Of a stretch of DNA of 64,000 nt, positions 29,796 through 37,839 are shown piece after piece. The stretch lies in the NCBI RefSeq assembly GCF_017052465.1, contig NZ_JAFHKT010000143.1, positions 1-64,000 of the forward strand, read 5' to 3'. Position 1 is the first letter of the stretch; the number at the start of each line of letters is the position of its first letter. The notes under the pieces are model-generated. The model was given only the letters and a program-made list of their open reading frames with translations. It ran no database searches and was not told where the DNA came from. Both the position numbers and the translations under genes were made by a program. This stretch comes from Arthrobacter pascens. Lineage in GTDB: Bacteria; Actinomycetota; Actinomycetes; Actinomycetales; Micrococcaceae.

Positions 29796-31094
29796 ATGGA
29801 TGCGCTATCCGATATCCGGCTCGTGGACGGACCCCTTTTGTGGGCCGCTTGGGCTGTGGGAGCCGCTGGCGCTGTATACCTGCTCTGGCGGCGCGGCAGA
29901 CGCTGGCCCACGGTGCCCGTTCTTGCCGTGGTCTCGGCTGCCCTCATCGTGGCAGCCGTTCATTGGCTGCTGATTTACGTCTTCTCCACGTTCCCCGAAG
30001 ATCTCCCGCGCGAGGTGCTGGGGTGGTCCGTACCGGCAGTAGCCGGCGTGCTGCTCTGGATCACCAGGCTCGTTCCTGCCGGCTGGAAAGGCAGGGCCGC
30101 CGCCACGGCAGCCATGCTGGGGGTCGTCCTGTTGTCCTCGGTGCAAATGAATGCCTACTTTGGGCTCAACCGCACAGTGGGCGACCTTTTGGGGACAGCC
30201 GTTGCGCGCATTCCTCCGCTCGAGGCAGAGCTGACCCGCCACGCCGGAAGGGCGGTGCCGGTGCCGCTCGCAGAATGGGCGAGGCCTGAAGGCCTGCCCT
30301 CCGAAGGGGTGCTCCGGAAAGCCGACATTCCGGGCACGAGTTCGGGTTTCGACGCCCGTGAGGCCTATATTTACCTGCCGCCCGCCTATCAGAGCCCGGA
30401 ACGCCCCGCGCTTCCGGTGTTGGTGCTGTTTTCAGGCCAGCCCGGCGGGCCGGCCGACTGGCTCACCGGGGGAGCCCTGCGAAGCCACATGGACAGGTTC
30501 TCCGCCCGGCACAATGGAGTCGCCCCGGTAGTGGTGGTGGTGGATCCCAACGGTTCTTCTTCCGGGAACTCGCTCTGCATGGACAGCCGTATCGCCAAGG
30601 CGGACACCTACTTGTCCGTCGATGTGCCCCGCTGGATCAGTGAAACGCTCGACGTCGGCGCGGAGCGCAGCAATTGGGCCGTCGGAGGGTTTTCGTTCGG
30701 TGGCACGTGCGCCATGCAACTGGGCACCAGGCATCCGGAGCTCTACAGTTCCATCCTCGCTTTTGCCAGTGAACATGAACCGGCGCTGGCCAAGGAACGG
30801 GAGAAGACAGTGGAGGCTTCTTTCGGCGGGGACACGAAGGCCTTCGAAGCGCAGACCCCTCTGTATCTGATGAAACAACACAGCTTTGAAGGCAGCGCGG
30901 TCTATTTCGCTGCCGGAGCCACCGATCCCGAGTTCACTGGGTACATGGACGTGCTCTCGGCAGCCGCCCGCGAAGCAGGGTTCGAGGTTGAAGTCCGCCG
31001 CATCGCCAATTCCGGCCACTCCTGGGAGACCGTGTCCAAGGGCATGCAGGATGCGCTCGATTTCCTCGCTCCGCGCTGGGGCATCGCGCCTTGA
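29796..31094 (+). CDS. Membrane-anchored alpha/beta-hydrolase (putative esterase)
   Basis: This 432-residue protein has about four N-terminal membrane helices (10-125) and then an extracytoplasmic esterase domain of the D/antigen-85-like type. The nucleophile is Ser300 in GGFSFGG, and the late ASGHSW-like ANSGHSWE supplies the His. Its TGA overlaps the TTG start of the MprF-like gene, so the two are coupled. In Enterococcus and Corynebacterium, hydrolases beside aminoacyl-phosphatidylglycerol synthases cleave the aminoacyl lipid. A similar role is a reasonable but unproven guess here. Confidence 0.8.
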   Translation: MDALSDIRLVDGPLLWAAWAVGAAGAVYLLWRRGRRWPTVPVLAVVSAALIVAAVHWLLIYVFSTFPEDLPREVLGWSVPAVAGVLLWITRLVPAGWKGRAAATAAMLGVVLLSSVQMNAYFGLNRTVGDLLGTAVARIPPLEAELTRHAGRAVPVPLAEWARPEGLPSEGVLRKADIPGTSSGFDAREAYIYLPPAYQSPERPALPVLVLFSGQPGGPADWLTGGALRSHMDRFSARHNGVAPVVVVVDPNGSSSGNSLCMDSRIAKADTYLSVDVPRWISETLDVGAERSNWAVGGFSFGGTCAMQLGTRHPELYSSILAFASEHEPALAKEREKTVEASFGGDTKAFEAQTPLYLMKQHSFEGSAVYFAAGATDPEFTGYMDVLSAAAREAGFEVEVRRIANSGHSWETVSKGMQDALDFLAPRWGIAP

Positions 31095-33631
31095 CGGCGG
31101 TATCCGAAGCCGGCGCGGGTGATGCTCTCACCAAAATGCGGCGGCAGACTGCGAAAGTGTGCCTGCAGCACTTGAGGACCACACCACTGACACTTGCCGT
31201 ACTGACTGCTTTCGTCGCGGCCGGTGCTGTCACCGGCAGCTTTCTGTCGGGGCCACCCGAATCAATGCTTGATTTCGCCGCCGTAAACGCGGAGGGCGTC
31301 AAAGCCGGGCGCTGGTGGTCGCTGTTCACCTCGATGTTCTTCGCCAGCAACCCCGCGGCCTACCTGGCCGCCGCGCTCATGATCCTGCTGCTGCTTGGGT
31401 TTGCCGAGAGGAAGCTCGGCCCGGTGCGCACGGCCGCGTTCTATTTCGGAGGACAATTCGCCTCCGTGACCCTCTTCTTCCTGATCACCCAGCTTGCCCA
31501 GCGGGCCGGTGACCCGTGGCTCGGGCCCATGGAGAATACCCTGCTGATGGGGCCGTACGCGCCTGTCCTCGCAGCGTCCCTCGCAGCCAGCGGACTCTTC
31601 CCGCCGCTGTGGCAGCGGCGGCTGCGCACTGCAGTGCTGTCCACCGCGCTGGTGCTGGTGCTCTATGTGGGACACGCCGAAGCCGTGGTGGGGCTGCTCG
31701 GGGCACTGCTGGGGCTGGCCGCAGGATGGTGGATCCAGAGCGACCAGGGAGTTCTGCACCGGCACCGTTCCACCGGCCGCGAAACCCGCAACCTCCTCGC
31801 CTTGACGGTCGCCATTTTCGCCATCGGGCCAATGCTCACCGCCGCGGCAAAGAGTCCCGCCGGTCCGCTCGCCCTTCTGCGCAACGTTGTCCTCAACCCG
31901 CTGCCCACGCTGAGCCAGCTTGAGGGGAACTGCGGCGGCACGCTGGACGCGGGCTGCCTGGAACTGGACAGGCAGGGCCTCGGGGGGCCGCTGGGCCTGG
32001 CCCTCGCCGTCGTACCGGTGATCCTGCTGCTGATCTGCGCCGACGGGATGCGCCGCGGCCGGAAACTGGCGCTTTGGATTGCCACAGTCGTCCAGCTGAG
32101 CGTGGCCGCACTCTCCGCTGTATACCTTGCGCTCTTCGCCCAGGTTGCCGGTTCCGTATCCCTCCAGGACACCTCGGCACTGGAATCAAAGTTCGTGCAC
32201 GTTCTGCCGCTGGTCGCTGTGCCGGTACTGCTGGTGGTGCTGCTGCTGGCGTACCGCCGTCACTTCCGCATCCAAACCTCATCCCGGGCCCTGCGCGCCC
32301 TCGCCTTGACGGTTGGAGGCACCTGGCTGGCACTGGCCTCGCTGTATACCGCGTCCTGGTACGCCGCCGGTGGCCCGCGGAGGGACGGAGGGCTGCTGGT
32401 CCTGGCCGGCGAACTGGCGCGGCAATACCTTCCCATACCCTTGCCCGGGCTCTACCGGCGGGTTTTCGAGAACCACAGTGCCATGGAAACCGTGCTGTTT
32501 GCCTATTCGGGAGTCATCTTCTGGATTGTTGCACTCGCAGGCGTCTGGATGGTCCTGCTGGGGCGCCAAGACCACTCCGACGCGGGGGCGGACGACCGGG
32601 AGGCAGCGCGGGAGCTGGTGCGGAGAAGCGGTGATTCCCTCTCATGGATGGCCCTGTGGGAACCCAACAAGTACTGGTTTCTGCCGGGCGGGGCTGCCGG
32701 GATCGCGTACCAACAGCACGGCAGCGTCGCCTTGACCCTTGCCGGTCCCTTCGGCGATCCACTCCAACGTGAGGAGGCTGCTGAAGGTTTCCTGCGCTTC
32801 TGCGCCGAGCATGCCTTGATTCCGTGCTTCTATTCCTGCACGGACGGACTATGGCCGATGCTGAGCGACCGTGGCTTCTCCCGGGTTTCGGTCGCCCAGG
32901 AGACGAGGCTGTCGGTGCGCGAACTGGAGTTCAAGGGCAAGGAATGGCAAAACGTCCGCACTGCGCTCAACCGTGCCAAGAAACTCGGGGTGAACGCGCA
33001 ATGGGGCAACTACAGCAGCCTGCCGCAGTCCCTGCGGACCCAGCTCAGTGAAGTTTCGGAGGAGTGGGCAGCACAGAAAACCGTTCCGGAGATGGGCTTC
33101 ACCCTGGGCGGCATCGACGAGCTGATGGACGACGACGTGTTGTGCTGCCTCGCCGTCGACGAGCAGGGACTTGTGCACGGAGTGACGAGCTGGCTGCCGG
33201 CGTATGAAGACGGGCACGTGGTGAGCTGGACGCTGGACTTCATGCGGCGCCGCGGCGAAGGCTTCCCCGGAGTGATGGAGTTCCTGGTTGCATCCGCCGT
33301 CCTGGAATTACGAAAAACAGTCGAGGTCATCTCTCTCTCCGGTTCGCCGCTGGCCCAGGACCCCGCTGTTCCCGGGGGCGGCGGACGGGAGCAGGAGACC
33401 GAGGTGCTGTCCGGCATCCTTGACGTCGTGGGGCGGGCACTCGAACCGATCTATGGATTCAGGTCCCTGGCGACGTTCAAGTCGCGGTTCAAGCCGGAGT
33501 ACAGGACCCTCTATCTGTACTACCAGGACCCGCTGCACTTGCCCGCCATAGGCCGCGCGCTGAGCCGCGCTTATCTGCCGGGACTTTCCATTCGGCAAAG
33601 CGCGCGCCTGCTGAGGACGCTCGTGCGCTAG
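31091..33631 (+). CDS. MprF-like aminoacyl-lipid synthase with rhomboid-like N-terminus (DUF2156)
   Basis: This 846-residue membrane protein has an N-terminal rhomboid-like block at about 30-215. It retains His195 in YVGHAEAVVGLLG but has GPYAP (154-158) where a protease would have GxSG. More helices run to about 490, and a cytoplasmic DUF2156 GNAT-like catalytic domain spans about 503-820 (YWFLPGGAAGIAYQ, EWQNVRTALNRAKKLG). The family moves Lys or Ala from aminoacyl-tRNA to phosphatidylglycerol or a related lipid, lowering surface charge and giving resistance to cationic peptides. The start TTG overlaps the esterase stop; an ATG at 31136 is an alternative. Confidence 0.85.
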   Translation: MTAVSEAGAGDALTKMRRQTAKVCLQHLRTTPLTLAVLTAFVAAGAVTGSFLSGPPESMLDFAAVNAEGVKAGRWWSLFTSMFFASNPAAYLAAALMILLLLGFAERKLGPVRTAAFYFGGQFASVTLFFLITQLAQRAGDPWLGPMENTLLMGPYAPVLAASLAASGLFPPLWQRRLRTAVLSTALVLVLYVGHAEAVVGLLGALLGLAAGWWIQSDQGVLHRHRSTGRETRNLLALTVAIFAIGPMLTAAAKSPAGPLALLRNVVLNPLPTLSQLEGNCGGTLDAGCLELDRQGLGGPLGLALAVVPVILLLICADGMRRGRKLALWIATVVQLSVAALSAVYLALFAQVAGSVSLQDTSALESKFVHVLPLVAVPVLLVVLLLAYRRHFRIQTSSRALRALALTVGGTWLALASLYTASWYAAGGPRRDGGLLVLAGELARQYLPIPLPGLYRRVFENHSAMETVLFAYSGVIFWIVALAGVWMVLLGRQDHSDAGADDREAARELVRRSGDSLSWMALWEPNKYWFLPGGAAGIAYQQHGSVALTLAGPFGDPLQREEAAEGFLRFCAEHALIPCFYSCTDGLWPMLSDRGFSRVSVAQETRLSVRELEFKGKEWQNVRTALNRAKKLGVNAQWGNYSSLPQSLRTQLSEVSEEWAAQKTVPEMGFTLGGIDELMDDDVLCCLAVDEQGLVHGVTSWLPAYEDGHVVSWTLDFMRRRGEGFPGVMEFLVASAVLELRKTVEVISLSGSPLAQDPAVPGGGGREQETEVLSGILDVVGRALEPIYGFRSLATFKSRFKPEYRTLYLYYQDPLHLPAIGRALSRAYLPGLSIRQSARLLRTLVR

Positions 33632-33711
33632 AAAATTCAACGGGGATCCCTCATGCCTTTGCCGCCATTTGCGCCCATGGCGTGGCCGGGTCAGCAATTG
33701 CAGCGCAACGC

Positions 33712-33753
33712 AAAAGAATGATCCCCGGCACTAATGCCGGGGATCATTCTTTT
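33712..33753. terminator. Bidirectional rho-independent terminator
   Basis: Perfect 19-bp arms at 33712-33730 and 33735-33753, with loop CTAA, start with four A and end with T-rich sequence. It lies between the converging MprF-like gene and cspA and should stop both. Confidence 0.9.
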
Positions 33754-33788
33754 TATAAGGCGATTCCCCGCAGGGAAACCTCTATAAA

Positions 33789-33992
33789 CTAGACCAGCGT
33801 TACACCGGTGGCCTGGGGGCCCTTGGCGCCCTGGCCGATCTCGAACTGAACGCGCTGGTTCTCGTCGAGGGTCTTGAAGCCGCCCGTCTGGATCTCAGAG
33901 TAGTGAACGAAGACATCGCCATCGGAGTCGTCCGGGGTGATGAAGCCGAAGCCCTTTTCAGCGTTGAACCACTTGACGGTTCCCTGTGCCAT
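33789..33992 (-). CDS. cspA: Cold shock protein
   Basis: This 67-residue single-stranded nucleic-acid binding protein has RNP1 KGFGFITP and RNP2 VFVHYSEI. It is an RNA chaperone and antiterminator of the CspA family. The strong GAGGAGAAATAA precedes the ATG. A long leader with a hairpin lies upstream, as in other csp genes that are controlled after transcription. Confidence 0.96.
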   Translation of the reverse strand: MAQGTVKWFNAEKGFGFITPDDSDGDVFVHYSEIQTGGFKTLDENQRVQFEIGQGAKGPQATGVTLV

Positions 33993-34024
33993 TTATTTCT
34001 CCTCATTATGGAACTAAGTTAAGG

Positions 34025-34043
34025 CCAGTACACCTCGTACTGG
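34025..34043 (-). promoter_or_regulatory. Hairpin in cspA leader
   Basis: CCAGTAC and GTACTGG pair across a five-base loop, about 33 nt before the cspA ATG. It lies in a predicted leader of about 170 nt, and could modulate translation with temperature. Function is inferred from position. Confidence 0.5.
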
Positions 34044-34167
34044 TCTTGGTCACTCTGCGAGAAGAATCCTGGCCAGCAGCTCCGGCTGGGCCGGAAAGCA
34101 TTGCAGGAGCTTCGCGCTCGCAACATGTCTTGCGAGCATGAAAAACACCTACACAAAGACTGCTCTA

Positions 34168-34196
34168 AGAATTTCATGACAGCACGGTCTGGTCAA
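34168..34196 (-). promoter_or_regulatory. Candidate cspA promoter
   Basis: On the minus strand TTGACC is followed after 17 nt by AATTCT. Transcription would start near 34161, giving a leader of about 170 nt before cspA. The region between 33993 and 34278 contains no gene. Confidence 0.55.
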
Positions 34197-34278
34197 CGGG
34201 CAAAGCGCAGAATCCGACAAAATTTGGGTAAAACGAAAGTAAACGCCTGGCAGGGCCGCCGCCGCCGAACCCAGGGGG

Positions 34279-34974
34279 TCAGAAGAGCCGTGACTCGATG
34301 TCGTCCACTCCGCGCATGGCGTCATAATCCAGCGTGATGCAGTCAATGCCGCGGTCGGCCGCGAGGACGCGGGCCTGCGGCTTGATCTGCTGGGCGGCGA
34401 AAATCCCCCGCACCGGGGCCAGCAGGGGATCCCGGTTCAGCAATTCCAGGTATCTGGTCAGTTGCTCCACGCCGTCGATATCGCCGCGCCGCTTGAGCTC
34501 GATCGCCACGGTGGCACCGTCAGCGTCCCGGGCCAGGATGTCCACGGGGCCAATGGCCGTGAAGTACTCGCGGCGAATCAGCGAGAACCCCGACCCGAGT
34601 GTTTCGATCTGTTCGGCCAGCAGCCGCTGCAAATCGGCCTCGACGCCGTCCTTGATGAGTCCCGGATCCTGGCCGAGCTCATGTGACGTGTCGTGAATCT
34701 GTTCGTGGATGTTGATGATCAGCCTGTCGTCAGTCTTGGCGGACTGCACGGTCCACTGCTCGATGACGCCGACCTCGACGTCCGTCTCATCCGGTGAGGA
34801 GACGCGCAGTGAGGCGGGCGGGCTCATCCAGTTCAGCGGCTTGTAGGAGCCGCCGTCGGAATGGACCAGCACAGAGCCGTCGGCCTTCACCAGGAGGAGC
34901 CTCGTGGCGAGGGGCAGATGGGCTTTGAGCCGACCCACGTAATCAACAGAGCAACGGGCTATGACAAGACGCAC
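34279..34974 (-). CDS. nucS: NucS/EndoMS mismatch-specific endonuclease
   Basis: This 231-residue protein starts [16 protein letters not shown], the conserved NucS opening. Its nuclease core contains [16 protein letters not shown] followed by [17 protein letters not shown] (D and ExK catalytic residues). The C-terminal DDIESRLF fits the beta-clamp-binding tail of actinobacterial NucS. NucS makes double-strand cuts at mismatches and replaces MutS/MutL in Actinobacteria. The GTG at 34974 is chosen because it matches the family and lies 7 nt after TAGTGT; a GTG at 34983 is also in frame. Confidence 0.93.
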   Translation of the reverse strand: MRLVIARCSVDYVGRLKAHLPLATRLLLVKADGSVLVHSDGGSYKPLNWMSPPASLRVSSPDETDVEVGVIEQWTVQSAKTDDRLIINIHEQIHDTSHELGQDPGLIKDGVEADLQRLLAEQIETLGSGFSLIRREYFTAIGPVDILARDADGATVAIELKRRGDIDGVEQLTRYLELLNRDPLLAPVRGIFAAQQIKPQARVLAADRGIDCITLDYDAMRGVDDIESRLF

Positions 34975-34981
34975 GCCGTAC

Positions 34982-34987
34982 ACACTA
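34982..34987 (-). promoter_or_regulatory. Candidate leaderless -10 box for nucS
   Basis: TAGTGT on the minus strand ends 7 nt before the GTG start of nucS. This also helps to choose that start over the upstream GTG. Confidence 0.5.
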
Positions 34988-35077
34988 CCGCGTCAGCCAG
35001 GGAGCCCGGTCACTGTGTCGCGGCCCGGCGGCCGCGTGCGGAGTTCGGGGCGGGCATTGGAACCGCTGGGGCTGGGG

Positions 35078-35083
35078 CAGAAT
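35078..35083 (+). promoter_or_regulatory. Candidate -10 box for small zinc-ribbon gene
   Basis: CAGAAT lies 6 nt before the ATG at 35090. It departs from TANNNT at the first base but has the same spacing as the other leaderless sites. GGAG in the gap is very close to the ATG. Confidence 0.35.
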
Positions 35084-35089
35084 GGAGAC

Positions 35090-35446
35090 ATGCCGCGTTC
35101 GAACCGTCCCCGCCGCTCCTCCGCAGGGCGTTCCTCGTCCGGGAAGGCCGCGGCAGGAGGCAAGCACGGTTCAGGACCGGTTCCCGAGCTTGACCTTGAG
35201 CGGGCGCGCGCCGGCATCGCCCGGCGGGAGAGCGCGCCGGACGGCGTCTGGATGGTGCGCACGATGACAGCCCGCAAGGCGGAAAAGGCCTACATCTGCC
35301 CGGGCTGCTCCACGGCTGTGCTGCCGGGCATCGCCCACCTGGTGGTGTGGGCCGACGACCACCTGTTCGGAGCGGCGGCGGGACTCGCCGAGCGCCGGCA
35401 CTGGCACACCAATTGCTGGACGTCGCGGAACTTCCGGTACCGGTAG
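35090..35446 (+). CDS. Small putative zinc-binding protein of unknown function
   Basis: This 118-residue protein has a basic Ser/Arg/Gly-rich N-terminus (1-45) and a C-terminal module with YICPGCSTAVLPGIAHLVVW and RRHWHTNCW. The CxxC plus HxH/Cys set could hold one zinc. Similar proteins are conserved beside nucS in related Actinobacteria and are often left as hypothetical. I cannot assign a function. The start was chosen at MPRSNR since the longer upstream frame overlaps nucS and is low complexity. Confidence 0.7.
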   Translation: MPRSNRPRRSSAGRSSSGKAAAGGKHGSGPVPELDLERARAGIARRESAPDGVWMVRTMTARKAEKAYICPGCSTAVLPGIAHLVVWADDHLFGAAAGLAERRHWHTNCWTSRNFRYR

Positions 35447-35453
35447 CGGAAGC

Positions 35454-35459
35454 TAAGCT
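35454..35459 (+). promoter_or_regulatory. Candidate leaderless -10 box for hydrolase gene
   Basis: TAAGCT lies 7 nt before the ATG at 35467, with no Shine-Dalgarno sequence in the gap. Confidence 0.55.
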
Positions 35460-35466
35460 GTTACGC

Positions 35467-36267
35467 ATGACTTTTGACCCGTCGTCGTACGTTTTCAGCC
35501 AGCCGTCCGAAGCGACGGCCATCCGCGCTTCCACGGTGCTGCCTGCCCGCCGCGAGAACATCGAGATCCATACCGAAGACGGCCGCACGCTCGTTGGCGA
35601 GCTTGCCTTGCCGGAATCGGGGGAGATCAGTGCCACGCTGATCACGCTTCACCCTTTGCCCACGCACGGTGGTTTCATGGACTCCCATGTCTACCGGAAG
35701 GCCTCCTACCGGTTGCCGGCTCTCGCAGGCGTGGCGGTGCTGCGCTTCAACACCCGCGGCACCTCGTCGCCCCGGGGCACCAGCGACGGTCAGTTCGAAG
35801 AGGGCATCGGCGAACGGCATGACGTTGAAGCCGCGGTTCGTTTCGCCGTGGAGAGGGGTCTGCCCAACCGCTGGCTTGTGGGATGGTCCTTCGGTACGGA
35901 GCTCGCCCTCATGTACGGCGCCGTTGAACCCGTGGCCTCGCAGGTGGAAGGCGCCATTCTGCTGTCCCCGCCGCTGCACCGTGCCACGGACGCCCACCTG
36001 CAGTTGTGGGCGGAATCCGGCAAGCCGCTGACTGTCCTCGTTCCCGAACACGACGACTACCTCCGGCCGGCCGCTGCGTCGGCCCGCTTCAGCCTCGTGC
36101 CGCAGGCCAGGGTGGTGGGCGTCGACGGCGCCAAGCACCTCTGGGTGGGGGAGAAGCAGGCTGCGCGCGTGCTCAACGAAATCGTTGACGATGTTACGCG
36201 CGACGGCTCAGGGTCCGCCGGGCTCGCCCAGGAGTGGAGCGGACCTGCCGCCACGGCGACCGTTTAG
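35467..36267 (+). CDS. Alpha/beta hydrolase
   Basis: This 266-residue cytoplasmic hydrolase has the oxyanion region TLITLHPLPTHGGFMDSH, RFNTRGTSSPRGTSDG, and the nucleophile elbow VGWSFGTELA. The acid and His lie in LVPEHDDYLRP and DGAKHLW. It belongs to the broad dienelactone hydrolase/esterase group. The substrate is unknown. It converges on the AI-2E-type transporter gene across 27 bp, with a small 7-bp hairpin (36277-36292). Confidence 0.82.
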   Translation: MTFDPSSYVFSQPSEATAIRASTVLPARRENIEIHTEDGRTLVGELALPESGEISATLITLHPLPTHGGFMDSHVYRKASYRLPALAGVAVLRFNTRGTSSPRGTSDGQFEEGIGERHDVEAAVRFAVERGLPNRWLVGWSFGTELALMYGAVEPVASQVEGAILLSPPLHRATDAHLQLWAESGKPLTVLVPEHDDYLRPAAASARFSLVPQARVVGVDGAKHLWVGEKQAARVLNEIVDDVTRDGSGSAGLAQEWSGPAATATV

Positions 36268-36294
36268 CAGCCGCCGCGTGCGGTGCCGCACGGA

Positions 36295-37623
36295 CTAGTG
36301 GTTGTCCTGGCGGACGATGTAAATCTCCTTGACAAGGAGCAGGACCGCCGCTGCCGTCGGTATCGCAATCAGGGCTCCGAGGACGCCCAGGAGGCTGCCG
36401 CCGGCAATCACCGAGATCACGGCAACGGCACCGGGCACGGCCACGGCCTTCTGCATGATGCGGGGCGAGATGAAGTAGGCCTCGAACTGCAGATAGGCGA
36501 AATAGCAGATGGCATAGGCCAGGGCCGACTGCCAGCCCAGCGTGAGGGTGATCAGGATGACCACCACGCCGGCAATCAGTCCGCCGACCAGGGGGATGAA
36601 CGCCAGGAGCGCCACGACGAAGGCCAGCAGCACAGCGAAGGGCACCCCGATGATGGACATGACGATGAAGGCGAACGTGGCGTTCAGGAGGGCCACCACG
36701 GCCTGCCCGATCACGTAGTTGCCCACCGAGCGTGTGATTTCCTCAGAGAGCGCTTCCACCCTGGCGCGGCGGGACCGCGGGGCGAGCCGGTACCCCCACT
36801 TCTTCATGGCGGGCAGGGCGGCAAGGAAATACAGGCTGAGCACCAGCACGATCAGGGTTCCGAAGAGGCCGTTTGCGACGGTGGAGCCGAACCCCACCAC
36901 TCCGCCGAAGATGCCGCCCATGGCCTCCGGGTTGTTGACGAACTTGTCCAGTTCCTCGTTGATGCGGTCGCGTACTCCGAACTGGCTGTCCAGGGTGCGG
37001 AAGAACTCCGAATCGATGAAGTCGCGGACCCAGACCGGGGCCTGCCTGACGAGCTCGGTCACCTGTTCCACGATGGTGGGAATGAGGGTGGCGAAAAAGC
37101 CCACCACCGCGGCGACCAGCACCGAGACGGCCAGCAGGATGCCGGCAGGCCTCGGTATTCCACGGCCTTCCAGCCAGCGCACCACCGGATCGAGCCCGAG
37201 TGCTATGAACAGGGCCGCCACGATCCACAGGAGAAGCTGCGTGGTGTTGGAACCGATCCAGTACACCAGGAGGGCAAGGCCGACGCCGACTGTGCCCATG
37301 AAGCCGAGATAGAGCGGATGCTGGGCAGAAATCCGGGGGCCCGGGGAGCCGAAGCGGTCAACGTCCCCGGCATCCGACGGTTCGGCTTCGAGCATGTCAA
37401 GCTGTTCGGGCGGCATCTCGAACCGGAGCCGCGGCTGCGCGCCAGGGATGGGTTGCCGCAGGCGCTTCAGCATGGCTCCGAGCACGGCGGGGCGGCGTGC
37501 CTTGGTCCGCAGCGGCTTCGCGTGGTCATCCGGAGCGGGGGTCGCTGCTGGGGCGTGATTGGGGGAGCCGGCGTCGGGCAGGTTTTCCGGGCCGCGCATC
37601 GACGGATCCGTGTGTTCAGTCAC
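36295..37623 (-). CDS. AI-2E transporter family membrane protein
   Basis: This 442-residue protein has a polar, Pro-rich N-terminus of about 100 residues and then eight or so membrane helices of the AI-2E/PerM family (PLYLGFMGTVGVGLALLVYWI, VRWLEGRGIPRPAGILL, FIPLVGGLIAGVVVILITL). Members include the autoinducer exporter TqsA, sodium/proton antiporters and proteins of unknown cargo, so the substrate cannot be set. It starts with GTG. Confidence 0.88.
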   Translation of the reverse strand: MTEHTDPSMRGPENLPDAGSPNHAPAATPAPDDHAKPLRTKARRPAVLGAMLKRLRQPIPGAQPRLRFEMPPEQLDMLEAEPSDAGDVDRFGSPGPRISAQHPLYLGFMGTVGVGLALLVYWIGSNTTQLLLWIVAALFIALGLDPVVRWLEGRGIPRPAGILLAVSVLVAAVVGFFATLIPTIVEQVTELVRQAPVWVRDFIDSEFFRTLDSQFGVRDRINEELDKFVNNPEAMGGIFGGVVGFGSTVANGLFGTLIVLVLSLYFLAALPAMKKWGYRLAPRSRRARVEALSEEITRSVGNYVIGQAVVALLNATFAFIVMSIIGVPFAVLLAFVVALLAFIPLVGGLIAGVVVILITLTLGWQSALAYAICYFAYLQFEAYFISPRIMQKAVAVPGAVAVISVIAGGSLLGVLGALIAIPTAAAVLLLVKEIYIVRQDNH

Positions 37624-37839
37624 TGCTTTTGATGCCTTTTCCGTCTGTGTTCCGTCCGTGGCGCCGCGGCTGCGGGCCGCATGTGATGATCATCGCAAAC
37701 ACTATCAGCAGCCTTGTGGATAGCCGGATGTGCACTGTTCTACAGGGGTGTCCCGGGACGGGTTAGGCGACCCGAACTGATGGATTGGTAACAAAACGGT
37801 TACTATTGAAGGCAAACCCCCGCTGATGATAGGACTCCT

